From the NCBI GenBank assembly GCA_024803745.1, contig JANJXV010000037.1:10369001-10433000 (forward strand): a stretch of 64,000 nucleotides of DNA. The letters run 5' to 3'. The notes beneath the pieces are model-generated. The model ran no database searches and was not told the DNA's origin. It was given only the letters and a program-made list of their open reading frames with translations. Shown here piece by piece: positions 1-11,271 of this stretch (positions are counted from its first letter, which is position 1; the number at the start of each line of letters is the position of its first letter). A program made the translations under genes and the position numbers. The stretch comes from Megascapheus bottae (lineage: Eukaryota > Chordata > Mammalia > Rodentia > Geomyidae).

Positions 1-427
1 CAGGAGACTGAAGATCTGGGCCTTGAAGAAGTAGAAGTTATTATCGATGGGCAAGAGAGAAAAACCAGCTATAGCAGCAGGCAGCTCAGCTCTGCAGCAC
101 CTGCTCAGAGCCCATCTTTCTCCATTCCTACCCACCAAGGCTCTGACCAATTAATATATGCAATTAAGTTACATTCTGTAAGATTCACCATGTTAATGTG
201 TATCAGTGGATTTTACTTTAGTCATTAAGTTTTGCGACCATCATCACTAAATCCAGAATATTTTCATCCCCTCCAAAAGAAACCACTGCATGCATTGACC
301 GTCACTCCCCGTTGTCCCCTTTCCAGGCCCTGATGCCAACTAATCTTTCTCCTCCTGAAAATTTACTTATAGTAGACATTTATATAAAAACAGTTGTGCA
401 GTATGAGATTGCATTGCTTTACTTAAC

Positions 428-660
428 TTTTTTTGTCAGTCATGGAACTTGAACTGTGGGCCTGGGCATTGTCCCTGATCTCTTCAGCTCAAGGCTACCC
501 TCCTACCCCTTGATCCACAGGGCCACTTCTAGTTTTCTGGTTGTTAATTAGAGATAAGAGTCTCATGGACTTTCCTTCCCCAGGATGGCTTTGAACAGAG
601 ATCCTCAGATCTCAGCCTCCTGTGCAGCTAGGATTACAGGCATGAGCCACTGCTCCCAGC
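428..660 (-). mobile_element. SINE B (B1-like head + ID-like right half)
   Basis: On the - strand this reads a B1-like head (ggctcatgcctgtaatcctagct), a middle with gagactcttatctctaatta, and an ID-like right half ending in a poly(A). A 9-bp direct repeat TTACTTAAC flanks it (419-427 and 661-669), which marks L1-type retroposition into the older L1 fragment. Confidence 0.85.
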
Positions 661-997
661 TTACTTAACATTTTTTTTAAGGTTTATCCATTTGTAGCAA
701 GCATGTCCTATAACTGGAGCTACTATATTTCATGCTTCAAAGGGAGCATCATGCCTTTTGGTGGCAAAATAATATTCCACCAAATGAGTGTTCCACATAT
801 GGTTTAATCATTTCTTAGTTTGGGTTATTGGATTGTCTGGATCATTGTTCCACTTTGACTATTATGAATAATGCTGCTATGAAAATTTAGGTAAAGGTTT
901 TGTATGCACAAAGATTCTCAACCTCTTGAAGACATAACTAGAAGTAGAAATATGGTAGTTCTCAGTCTGTTTTATTTTATTAATCAGTTTATTTTTT

Positions 998-1085
998 GTT
1001 TATGTGGTACCAAGGAATTGAACCCAGGGCCTCATACATGCTAGGCAAAACCTCTACTACTCAGCCACACTCCCAGCCCCTCTAT
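998..1085 (-). mobile_element. ID-type SINE monomer
   Basis: The - strand shows a tRNA-like ID unit: gctgggagtgtggctgagta, tgcctagcatgtatgag and a B-box-like gggttcaattcc. It is flanked by a 10-bp repeat GTTTATTTTT (987-996 and 1086-1095). Confidence 0.7.
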
Positions 1086-1290
1086 GTTTATTTTTCTAAG
1101 AACCGCCAGATTATTTTCCAATAGCTGCACTAGCAGCTACAGTAGTCTTACCAGCAATGCACAAACCCTCTGATTTCTCTACACTCTTACCAGCACTTAC
1201 TAGTATCCTTGTTGTTATTATTATTTAGCCATTCTAGTAGCTGTAAAGTGTTATCGCATTGTGAGTTTGGCTTCATGTTCCTAAGGATCT

Positions 1291-3973
1291 TCCAAGAATA
1301 CTTGCATACAATAGGGGACAATGTTTTACTCTATGGAAGAGATGCCACCATCAGCCAGGAACACCAGACTAGCCCCTGGATGGCAGCAGAAGACACTTTG
1401 CCCCCAAAGAGCTAACTAGGTATTTGTTTAGTCAATCATTTTCCAGGCCTTCTGCTAAGACACTGGAGTTCAGTGACACATGACAGAGGTCGGCTGCTGA
1501 GGTGACCTCCCTTGTAGTGGGGAACTATTGTAACACATGTCATCATTTTGGGTTAGAACAAGCAGCATGGGGCACACAGGACAGAAGTGAAGAGCAGGCG
1601 TAAGGGAGGAGTGTGATGAGCTGGAGCAGCTGGAAGAGGCCATTGTAGGGCACTGATATTTGGGACATTTTCTGCAGGACTCCAGGCTCACCAGAGATGC
1701 CAGGCTAAGACCAGTATAGTCACAACATAATGCAAGAGAGGAACAGGAGACCATGAGGAAGGGTGAGGAGACCTGGGGAGGAGTTAGAGGCCTTCTTCTG
1801 AGTGCAGAGGGAAGGCATGGGAGAGCGCTTTGCTCTAGGAAAGGACTGGCCCAATTCACATATTTAAAGACCTCTCTAGCCACTGCCAGCCCAAAAGCTT
1901 AGAGCAAAGACAAAAGTCAGCAGAGGAAGCCATTCAAGAGACCTTTATGATCACCCAAAGAAGCAACCACCATGATCTGGACCAGGGGAGAAAGCAGATG
2001 GGGCTAAAGTCCTTGAGGATAGATGACAAACAAGGGATGCCCTCTGGCCTTCCAGTGGGTCCCATGTGGTCACTGACGTAGAAAAGACAACGGTTAGGGC
2101 AGATGACTTGGAGCCATGTTTTGGATGTGTTGGAGTTGGGGTAGCTGTGAGCCATCCAAATGGAAGAATCAAAAGAGCAGTCAGATCCTTCCATTAGAGT
2201 CCTTGCCACCTTGCTTCTCCAAACATGGGGGACATGGTGAAGAAACACAGACCTGCTGACAAGAAGGCAGATTGCCTTTGGACCCATATACATGTCATGG
2301 TGTGCACACCCCTCTGCCTGCGCACATTTCCCCGCAGAGCTGGGCTGACAGGATAGAGAAGGCTGGCCTCACTCTCACGATGATGTGGTCTTAGCAGCCC
2401 AGACTTAGGTCTCTCTTTCTCCACTTGTCCTCTGCCCTCCTCTCCCCGCCCCCTCCGACCCCTGCCACCTCCGAGAGCACAGACTCATATGTGTGGCAAG
2501 CCCAAGTGTGCAAACTGTGGTCTTAGGCATCCCAGCCTCCTCACAGACGCGCACTGCTTGATCACTGTGGGTTAATCCCAGTGTGGGCACCACAGTGGGT
2601 CGTCTCTGCCACCACGATTGTAAAGGGAGCCACTCAGGTCCAGGTTGAGATTTCTCTGGCTTGTTCCAGGCCCACAGGAGGTTCCAGTCTATGGTCGACA
2701 TGCTGTTTGCATTCATCAGCTCCTGTCAAGCCTTGGGGCTGCTGACGTGTTCTTTCTCAGGGGGCTGAGGAGCTGACAAGAATGCACCACTAGGATCAGG
2801 AGCCCCCAGACCTTGTCACAGCACACGGTGACTCTAGGCAGGCATTCACTCTTCTCTTTGCTCACTCCTCCCTCGCAGTGGGTCTGAAGGGCAGGACAAC
2901 CTCTAGGATCTGCCCAGTGTCCAGACTTTATAACTTGCAGGCGTGGTCACCTCTCCTGTTTCTCTTCTTTGTCCCTTTCTTGATTTCCTGGGTCTCACTG
3001 ACCCAGAAAGGGGGGTGTGGGGTTCAGAGACCAGCAGGCAGCCTCCTCTCCCAGGCCAGCATGTGGGTCCCAGCTGGGTTTGTGGTGGAGCCTAGGAGAC
3101 ACGGGGGCAGGGCTCCAGATGCCAGCTCAGCAGCAGGCATGGGGTGCAGAGGAGGCTGGGAGCTGGCCCTGCCCACGGGGTTTTATCAGCGAGCTCCTCA
3201 GACATATACAGAGGCAGAGCTGTGTGTACACTCCCAGTCTCCCACGCTCCATCCGTCTCCCTACATGTCTAAACACTGAGGGCACCAAGCGCCTGCTTTG
3301 TTCCTTCCTCCTCCTCTTTCCTCCTCCCCAGTGCTGAGGGGAGAGTAGGGAAATACTCATTTTCCGAAGGAGATCGGGTCTGCCAAAGTGAGATGGGCCT
3401 CATCTCTCTGAAGGCCACTATGAGTCAAGTGTGAGCTACCCTCACAGCCCCTGGGAGTCAAGGGGTGGGGGAAGCAAGGATTCCCTTTTGAAGGCCCAGT
3501 CTGGATACACAGCAAAGGGCATCATCTTATGGATGGAAACTGACCTGTGCAACAGTTTTCCCTTCCTGTCACCTGTCTGGATGCTGCCCCCTGATGGGGG
3601 AGCAAGGCTTTTCACTTGTTTAACTTTTTCACAAGAAACTGATCAAATAGGCCAGGCAGTCTTGAGTTAGCTACCTAAGCTCCCCATCTTGCTCCTTATT
3701 CAGTTTTCCTATCCCAGCTGTCCCCTTCACTGCCCGTGTCCCCAGCTCCATCTCTTCCCTGCCAACTGGAAGCCCGTGATTTAGAGCTGTGCTGTCCAAG
3801 GCTGCAGACAATAGCTGATAAGCTTGGAAAGGTGGAGGCTACCTGGCATAAGGGGACATTAGAGGAGATGCTAGATATTTCAGGACATAGTAACTTTGAT
3901 TGCATTCCAGCTCAGCCCTGAAGTAAAGGGGAGGGAGCAGAAACTAGTGTTCCTCAACGTCTTTGAGATGTTA
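1291..3973. other. NRG2 intron, no gene recognised
   Basis: Mostly single-copy looking DNA. All open frames here are short, lack splice context and match no family I know. The NRG2 Ig-domain exons are not in this stretch and must lie upstream of the window. Confidence 0.6.
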
Positions 3974-3989
3974 GAAAATCACAGTGTGT

Positions 3990-4186
3990 GGGGCTGGGAG
4001 TTTGGCCTAGTGGTAGAGTGCTTGCCTAGCATGCATGAAGACCCAGGTTCGATTCCTCGGTACCACATACATAGAAGCAAAACAGAAGTGGTGCTGAGGC
4101 TCCAGTGGTAGAGCTCTAGCCTTGAGAAAGTCCAAGGACAGTGCTCAGGCCCTGAGCTCAAGCCCAGGACTGGCAAAAAAGAAAAA
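3990..4186 (+). mobile_element. SINE A (dimeric ID-type), young copy
   Basis: Complete dimer. The left unit has tggcctagtggtagag (A box) and ggttcgattcc (B box). The right unit has ggctccagtggtagag and gagctcaagccc, ending caggactggc plus A-rich tail. A perfect 16-bp target-site duplication (gaaaatcacagtgtgt) lies at 3974-3989 and 4187-4202, so the insertion is recent. Confidence 0.95.
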
Positions 4187-4202
4187 GAAAATCACAGTGT
4201 GT

Positions 4203-4698
4203 TAAAGGTACTATATCTCTGAAGTCTTTGTTCCCTTCCAACTCCACGCCCCCCGCCACACACATGCACATATAAAGTCCACCATGAGACCCCAAAATAC
4301 AGAAGAACGCAGGTGGCTCCTCTCAGCCTAACTTCCCACACTAAACATCAGCATCTTGCTTATCTTCTGTGGATCCCTAGCAAGACAGGAGGGACCAAGA
4401 CAGAAGGGACCAAGCCACGGTAGCCCTTATTCTAGCCCCTTCCAGAAAACTGAAAACCTTTCTGGCCTTTAGAGGTTTGCCAAGAGTCTAATAGCAGGCA
4501 GATGGTCAGAGCTGCTAGTGGTTCCCATCTCCCTGTTGTCAACCAAGAGAGGACCCCAGACCTTCCCTCCCAGGCAAGTCCCGCAGGCTCTTGGAGCTTC
4601 CAGCTTTGACATGGACATGAAGGGTCATGAAAGACGTGATTCCTGGGGCCCAGAGGCGGTCTCGGTGGGTCACTAGCACATGTCTCTCATACCTCTAG
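4203..4698 (+). other. NRG2: NRG2 intron 5' of the EGF exon
   Basis: Non-coding sequence with no repeat recognised. It ends in the acceptor ...cctctag at 4697-4698. Confidence 0.6.
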
Positions 4699-4819
4699 TG
4701 AGCACCACCCTGTCATCCTGGTCCGGGCACGCCCGGAAGTGCAACGAGACAGCCAAGTCCTATTGTGTCAATGGAGGCGTGTGCTACTACATCGAGGGTA
4801 TCAACCAGCTCTCCTGCAA
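4699..4819 (+). CDS. NRG2: NRG2 exon: stalk and first part of EGF-like domain
   Basis: Neuregulin 2 is a ligand for ErbB3/ErbB4 receptor tyrosine kinases. This exon is common to all EGF-bearing isoforms. It starts mid-codon after the cctctag acceptor and encodes 39 whole codons, including SSWSGHARKCNETAKSYC and NGGVCYYIEGINQLSC. These carry EGF cysteines 1 to 4. The donor AA|gtaagt leaves two bases of a Lys codon, which both the alpha exon (A) and the beta exon (G) complete as Lys. I call it NRG2 rather than NRG1 from the NETAKSYCVNGGVCYYIEG wording, which fits my memory of NRG2. Confidence 0.97.
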
Positions 4820-5117
4820 GTAAGTGACAACTGGGGTGGGCACAGGGCCCAAGAGCAAGGGAGGAGAGGCTGGGGCAGGTGTGGAGGGCTCTAGGAAGAG
4901 CAGGCTTCAAGCCATTGGGAAGGGGCCTGCAAGGGGTATAGACAGGGAAGTTTGTCCACCTCCTAGACCTTTCTGGAATTGAAGAGATAAACTCTAAGGG
5001 GCAAAGAGGTTCCTGCAGTCCCCGTTTCCTAGGCCCCTTCCACCCAGTCTCCTGATGTCTACCTCTTACCTACACCCTTTGGCATATGGGGATGCCAGTC
5101 TAAGGCACTGAGCTAGT

Positions 5118-5248
5118 TCTCTCTCTGTCTGTCTCTGTCTCTGTCTCTTTTTGTATATCTCTCTCTGTCTCTCTGTCTCTCTCTCCCTGTCTCTCTCTCT
5201 CTCCCTCCCTCCCTCCCTTCCTCTCTCTCCCTCTCCTTCTCCCTCTCC

Positions 5249-5316
<68 letters not shown>

Positions 5317-5345
5317 TCTCTCTCTCTCTGTGTTTCTCTCCCCCC
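5118..5345. repeat. CT/CCCT-rich microsatellite
   Basis: About 225 bp of almost pure pyrimidine on the + strand, with (CT)n interspersed with CCCT and CTGT units. It yields long false Ser-Leu or Arg-Glu reading frames on either strand. Confidence 0.97.
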
Positions 5346-7149
5346 TCCTTCCCGGATCTCTCAGCAACTCTCCATATTTGTTCTGGATGAACATGCCCCC
5401 AGCAGTGAGGGCCTGGCAGGCTCACGTAGGACACAGGCTCCAGAGCCCTTGGCAACTGAGGCTCCCACTCTTGAAGTTTGGAGGGTACAGGAAGTGTCTG
5501 TTCAGAGCCCAGTGCTGAGCTCAGATCTTTTCGTTCTTCCTGCCATGAAGGTCCCCCGATGTCCAAAAATGGCCTGGTACCTATGCCCCGTAGACCCTAG
5601 TCCCTCTCTATGGGGTGTGGAGACTCCACGGGGCACCATTCTGGGTGTGCCCATGGAAGGAGTCAAGGTGGCCCCAGCAGGAACTCCACGGAGCTCGGAA
5701 GCACCAGCTCCCTATAGCAAATAGAGCAGATGAGGGTGAGGCGGGCCGGGAGAGTGGATTGAGACCCAGACTAACCTGCTGAGCCCCAGAGTCTTCTGGA
5801 AAGATTTTTGGGTGAGTGTGTGAGGAAGGTGATGGAAGCTTGGTGAGGAGTAAAGGCTCTGGCCGGATCTTGGGAAGGAGTGGGAAAGAGTCCTAGGACC
5901 CTGGCAAGGTGCCAAAGTTGTCCCATTCCTATGGCATCTGAGTAAAAGCCACTAAAATGTTCATGGTGGTGCACTGAAAGAGAGCCAACCTTCCCATAGA
6001 CAAAGTCAGACCCATACTATGGCTCTCCTGCCTCTGGCCTGTCAGCCTACATCTGTACCCCCATCCCTGGCTTCAGCCTTTTCTAGAACCATAGGCCTGG
6101 CAAGGAAGCCAGCACTTTTTTAAAATCCCTTCCACCTAGTGAGGTCACAAAGATGGTGACCCTTCACCCTTGCCCCCAGTGTAAGGTAGCTTGGCTGCAT
6201 GGCCAGCAAGGGCCATGGCTTTTGCCCTCTTTTGGCCTCTTTGCTGGCTTCCTCCCTAGTCACACCCTTCACCTGCTCTCACCCCCTTCCCACTCTCCTC
6301 CCCTCCTGAACCTCAAGGAACACTCCCAAAAGCAACATCCTGTCCTCCACGGAAGTGTAGGGCCTGCTCTCCATACTCATTCTTCCCAGTTTCTGCATCC
6401 ACCAGGCAGCCATATCAGTGTGACAGCCCCTGCAGAACATTCTAGCCTTGAACTATGCTCTGATCTGTTTGGAACAGACTTATTAGCAACTCAGGTGGGT
6501 GCTAGAAGTCCTTATAGGGATGACCCAATCACCATGTCCCCCTTTCCTTGTCCTCACAACCGGCCCTTCCTCTTCCCTGGCCCTCAAAAAGATTCAGCAT
6601 TGTCATTGAAATCAGCCCTGGCTCCAGGCAGGGAAGGTCTAGTTCCCCGGACAGGATAAGGAGGACTGAAGAGGATTCCTGGAACCTAGACTCTAGTGTC
6701 AGGTTCACTTTGGGAAAGGGAGGGAAGAGCTATATGGGCGCCCAAAGGAGCCTGCCAAAATGGCTGCATTCCTTGAGCTGGGAGCCTGCCCTGTGGAATC
6801 AGAGGACAGAGAGAGGAGCCTGAGCCCTTAGGAACAGGGTTGGGTTCCTTATCTCCCCTACCCACCAGGTCCAACTGGGCTTCGCTGTTTAGAATGTGAC
6901 TAGTGCCACCTCCCCATCTTTGCCCCTTGGATCAGCCCCCCCCCCCGGTGGGGGCTCCTGGAACCCACATCCCTCCCTCCCTCCGTCACCCTGCAGGGGA
7001 GAAGGTCGACCCTGGTGGGGCCTGCGGTCCTTAAAGATGTGCTGGAGAAGGGCAGGAGGGAGGGAGGCGGGGCAGAGCCCAGAGGCCATTCTGGGGGTGG
7101 GTGAGCTGGGAGTGAAGGGGGGTAAGGCCTCTTGGGGTTCCTGATGACA

Positions 7150-7560
7150 CCTGAATGGAATTAAAAAAAAAAAAAAAGGAAAGAACTTAGGAAACGGAAC
7201 TCACGTCTTACCATTTGTGCTGTTTGTTTACTTTTTATTTTGATTTTTTTGCATTTCCGCTTAGCTTGGATAATGAAACTACACTGGTCAGTTTCATTCC
7301 AGTTTCGATAAAAATCAGTTTTCCTTCCTGGTTTTCTTACACTTGTTGTCGTGTATCGGTTCAGGGCCCTGCAGGGAGTGTTGGAAAGCAGGCACACTCC
7401 GTAACTTTTTTTTTTTTTTCTGGAATTCAGTGCCAAAAGAAACAGTGTCACTGATACTGAATATTGTTTGTTTGTTGTTTTTTTTTTTTTTAAAGAAAAA
7501 AGAGAGACAAGGGGATTTGAAAATGGGGGGTCCAAATCAAGGTGACTGTCTCTGTCTGGG
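7150..7560. other. A/T-rich intronic segment of unknown role
   Basis: Starts with an A15 run and contains several T11-T14 runs. Between them is complex sequence with scattered CpGs (tttcgataaaaatcag, gttgtcgtgtatcggttc) unlike the G/C-rich intron around it. No repeat family or reading frame is recognised. It could be a conserved non-coding element or an old retroposed 3' UTR. Confidence 0.3.
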
Positions 7561-8720
7561 CTAGTCAGGGCCCTCCACACTTCCTCTTGCTGCTTTCTCC
7601 TCTTCTCTCCGTGTGTTTGTTGAGCACGGTTGGTGCGTGACTCTTGGGGACTGGTTCAGGGGATGATGACAGAACAAGACTCTCTTTCCAGCCCTGTGCA
7701 CATACCAGTGGCATGCTCTCCTCTTCCATCAGCTCACCCCCGCCCCATCCCCCTGCTTCCCCAGCCACTCATGTTCATCCCGCCCCATCTGCCTGCTCAT
7801 CCTCGCCACATCTCCACCTGCCCTTCATGAACTCCAAGACCCTTCATTCTACATCCTTCCTCCTCCAGGTGAGGGCAGCACACATGGCATTATCCCCAGG
7901 CTACCAAAAGGAGAAACTGAGGCCCAGGAGGCAAGTGGGAAAGGGGACAACAGAGGTCCTGACTGTCTGTTCCCCCAGATGCAGCCCTTGGGCTCTCCTC
8001 AATGTCCCTTTCTCACCCCTGCTCTTCTCCAGCCCCAGGTACAGATCTGCCCTGATGACTTCCGGAAGGGCTGGGAAGGGCTGCTACCTACCGCTCCTTC
8101 TGTCCCTATAGCCCTGAACACCAGAGGGCTGGTCCCTGTTTGAGTGAGAACAGCCAGCCACACCCAGTGCTCCCATCCCATTGACAGGTGGATGCTTTCT
8201 GGACCCTCTGCTCCCCTAGTCTTACAGGCAGCTTAACCAGGCTGTGAGCCCAGCCCACACCCAGAGCCTCCCCTAGAGAAGCCCCAGCCTCAACAAGCAG
8301 GATTAAGGAAAGGAACTGGAGTGTCTGAGAGCCCCCTGAAGACACCGGTACCGCCCCCCCACCCCAAGAACAGATAGGCTGTCAATCTTCCCCATCCCAT
8401 CCTACACCCCTCCCCCAGTACTTTCCTTTGCTGAGGATGGGCACACCCTTGAAGACAGGAACAAGGCTAGCACCAGAAGGTCACACCATCCCATCGGTGC
8501 CACTCTCGGAGTTGTGTGACCCAGTGGCCATAATAGAGCTGAGCGAGCAGTTAGGGTAGCGCAGACTGGGTGTGGGACCAGGGATGCAGGGAGTTATTTA
8601 ACTGTCATTGGCCTGCAAACATCATGGCATAACAGCCTTGTTTGTCAGTAATAGGAGTAGATTCCCCCTCTGACCCCTCCTGCCCCTGCACTCTCCCCAT
8701 TTTCTCTCTCATGAATATTG

Positions 8721-8721
<1 letters not shown>

Positions 8722-8756
<35 letters not shown>

Positions 8757-8775
8757 ACACACACACATACACACA
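8722..8775. repeat. (CA)n microsatellite
   Basis: CA dinucleotide run with two small interruptions (aatc, cata). Confidence 0.97.
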
Positions 8776-10749
8776 TGTAGCTGGGCTACTCTCAGACTTC
8801 AGACACAGACAAAACTGTTTCTTTCTTGGTCCTTTGTAAAGTCCAAGAGTCATTTTGGCAACTTCTTGGGTCTTTATGCTTCAAAGGTGCTTCAGTTTGA
8901 AAACTCACTTTGCCCTCTCTAGAACCCTTGCCCCAGATCAGTGTCCATGAGCTAAGGAAGAACTGGGCCTGGCTGAGATGGTTGGGCAGCCTCCATCTTC
9001 CTGGGCTGAGAGGCTTAAGGCCCAAGGCAGGGATGTGAAATGGGTGTGAAAGGGGACTCGCTCCCCCAAGATTCCCTGTGCAACAGGATGAGCACACGTT
9101 ACCCTACCCCACCCCATCACTTTCCACCATCTGCGCCCACCCCTGGCCCAGCTCTCCTAAACCCACACCCACATCACTTGAGAGACCGCTTCCTTCTCCC
9201 CCAAGGGAAACGCCATCTGAGCTAGCAAAACTCTCTGTGCATTCCCCACTCCTCTAGATCTGAAGCCATAGGCTTTTCATGAGGATCTATTAGAGCCAAC
9301 GGCCACTGCCCACTCTAAGCCCAAGGAGCTTACTCACTGACTATGGGATTGGATATAAGCAGTGGTATATGCGAGGAAGTTTGAGTTTGAGTTGAACCAT
9401 AGCCTCTTTTGAGGTGATTCGTTTACCTGACTTTCTAAGGAAGAGCAGACCAAGGCAACATAAACCAGTCTCTGAATAGGGAGCCATTGGGGGAGGGTCC
9501 AGCCTGGTCCACTAGCTTAAGTAAGCAGACTCGGGCCGGGGCGGGGAGGAATTGTGAAGAGAGTACAGGGCTGGACGTGTCCAGAAATCTGAAAGACAGA
9601 CTTGTGGGAGGGGAGCTGTGGCAGCCTGAGAATAGAAGGAGCTGTACCTTGGGGGTACGGGCAAGGTCAGGGAAAAGGGAGTGGGTGTTGCCCAAGAACG
9701 TCAGGAAAGGCAAGATGGAAGAATAGGTGCAGGGCAGAGCCAGGCTGCCATGGAAGTACAGGTCATGGAGAAAAGGCAGACATGCCAAGGCTGGCTACCA
9801 GCATGCCCTTGGTGAAGAACAGGTTTCAGGGAAGGCACCCTAGTGAGTCCACTGCAACCTCCTCCTGTTCCTGGCATCATCAGAACAGCAGCTTTGGGAT
9901 GCTGGCAGTTCCACCTCCTTTCCAGCTCCCCTTGCCTTACTAAGATTTTTCCAACCTCAATGGCTCTAGGTAGCTTCTCCCAAAGTGTGTTCTACAAAGG
10001 TTTCTCTAAAAATAAAAATTACAATTAAAAATGTCTTCCATGGTCAAATAAGTTTGGAACATATTAGAAATATCAGCTATTTCTTTCTAAAACTTTTCCT
10101 ACCCCTTCCTATGCTAAAGTAGCCTGTAACTTTATAGGAGCCCTGGGAAAGGAATCTCTATACTTATTTGGCCACAGAACCTTCTTTAAGAGAATAGATT
10201 AAACACCTCCCAGGTCACTTTTGTCATGGACACCCAGTGTGGGAAGAGCCTAGCAGAGCTCTGTATTGAGCTTTCTGGGAGATTACTCCATGGAGGAGAA
10301 AAATTACCCAGGACCAGGAGAGAAACTTTGAAGGCCTAGGAGTAGCCCCCAAGAACTCGGGCTCCCTTAAGACTGACTTCCAGGTACCAAGGGACTCACT
10401 ACAATGTGGCTTCTTGGGGCACTAGGCAAGTAAGAAAGCACACTCCACAAACAGCAGGACAACTAGACAATAACCTCCCATCCTCCCCACCCCCTGCTTC
10501 CCTAAACCATCCTCCCCTCCCCAACCCACCTCCCCACCACCCACGGAGCCACATCTGCTAGAGAGATTTGGAAGGAGAGTTCAGAGCCCTCCACCCAGCC
10601 CCAACTCCAGCCCCTTCAGCTACAAGTGTGACCCCCCCCAAGTGCCTGACTTGGTTTTTCTCATTCATCACTGTGCACTTTGATTTCTAACCTTAGCCTC
10701 GCGGATGATGCCAGTTTGTTCTGTGATTTTTCCCCTTTTCCTTCTCCAG

Positions 10750-10826
10750 ATGTCCAAACGGATTCTTCGGACAGAGATGTTTGGAGAAACTGCCTTTGCG
10801 ATTGTACATGCCAGATCCTAAGCAAA
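10750..10826 (+). CDS. NRG2: NRG2 alpha-type EGF exon (EGF Cys5-Cys6 plus juxtamembrane)
   Basis: Acceptor ttctccag, 77 nt, donor A|gtatgt. It encodes 25 codons, CPNGFFGQRC followed by LEKLPLRLYMPDPKQ, supplying EGF cysteines 5 and 6 and the start of the stalk. This matches the alpha form of neuregulin 2. Phase (1 base in, 1 base out) is identical to the beta exon, so the two can replace each other. If it joins straight to the transmembrane exon the junction reads KQ-K-AEELYQ. In the family the choice of alpha or beta C-terminal EGF loop sets receptor affinity. Confidence 0.96.
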
Positions 10827-10940
10827 GTATGTTTGAAGATACAAACACAAGTCCCTGCTCCTTAGAAAGCTTCTGGGTGCAGTTCCCTCCCTCCCCCAAT
10901 GTAGGGCATAGGGCAGGGGTGTTGGTTGTTTTGATCTTTG

Positions 10941-11030
10941 GCTGTTTTGTTTTGTTTCTCTTTTCTTTTTCGTATTTTGGTTTGTTAGTTCTTTTTTTGT
11001 TTTGTTTTGTTTTGCTTTGTTTTTCATTTT
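10941..11030. repeat. T-rich (GTTTT)n-like low-complexity tract
   Basis: Runs of TTTTG/TTTTC pentamers between the alpha and beta EGF exons. It is U-rich in the transcript and so may bind splicing factors; that is inference. Confidence 0.8.
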
Positions 11031-11212
11031 TTGGCCTAATCCTTGGGTTTAAAGTTCAGGGCTGCAGGTAAGGGGCAGAGTGGCAAGGCCAGTACAAATG
11101 GTAACGGTGGCAAGGAACCCAGCTGGCATTGGCAGGAGCCTGTGCTGGGGTGTTGCAATGCCTGTGTCTTGCTATCCTGGCTCTCTCTTTCTGGTTTTCT
11201 TTCTTTTGGTAG

Positions 11213-11271
11213 GTGTCCTGTGGGATACACCGGGGACAGGTGTCAGCAGTTCGCAATGGTCAACTTCTCCA
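11213..11271 (+). CDS. NRG2: NRG2 beta-type EGF exon
   Basis: Acceptor ttttggtag, 59 nt, donor A|gtatgt. It encodes 19 codons, CPVGYTGDRCQQFAMVNFS, giving an alternative EGF Cys5-Cys6 loop. Entry and exit phases equal those of the alpha exon 386 nt upstream, the arrangement expected of mutually alternative exons. Beta exons in neuregulins usually give the more potent ErbB ligand (family knowledge). Reading through the donor keeps an open frame to a TGA at 11304-11306. Confidence 0.96.

Larger units (their letters stand above)
170..1290 (-). mobile_element. Ancient L1 (L1M-type) 3' fragment, antisense
   Basis: The + strand reads like the reverse complement of the 3' end of mammalian L1 ORF2/3' region: a 'ccaactaatctttctcctcc' stretch, 'aataatattccac', 'tattatgaataatgctgctatg', then a degenerate 'agaaccgccagattattttcc'. 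It is heavily diverged and broken by two SINEs (428-660 and 998-1085). Family assignment is from memory of the consensus; no reading frame survives. Confidence 0.6.
4820..10749 (+). other. NRG2: NRG2 intron between shared EGF exon and alpha exon
   Basis: A 5.9-kb intron with a CT-rich microsatellite (5118-5345), a CA repeat (8722-8775) and an unusual A/T-rich segment (7150-7560). A weak MIR-like trace (gagaaactgaggcccagg) is near 7910. Everything else looks single-copy, and none of its open frames has a protein family or splice support. Confidence 0.7.

Noticed and set aside
3990..4186. tRNA gene suggested by A-box and B-box motifs in the ID units
   Set aside because: The sequence cannot fold as a complete tRNA, has a poly(A) tail and TSD and recurs many times: it is a SINE.
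1..4698. Search for NRG2 Ig-domain exons
   Set aside because: No Ig-type motif (Trp/Cys framework) flanked by splice sites is visible; they must lie upstream of the window.
5066..5566. Long open frame on the - strand rich in Arg/Glu
   Set aside because: It is a translation of the CT/GA microsatellite; no start context, splice sites or homology.
6153..6659. 168-codon + frame in an NRG2 intron
   Set aside because: Pro/His/Ser-rich with no family resemblance, no splice context and no Kozak-supported start.
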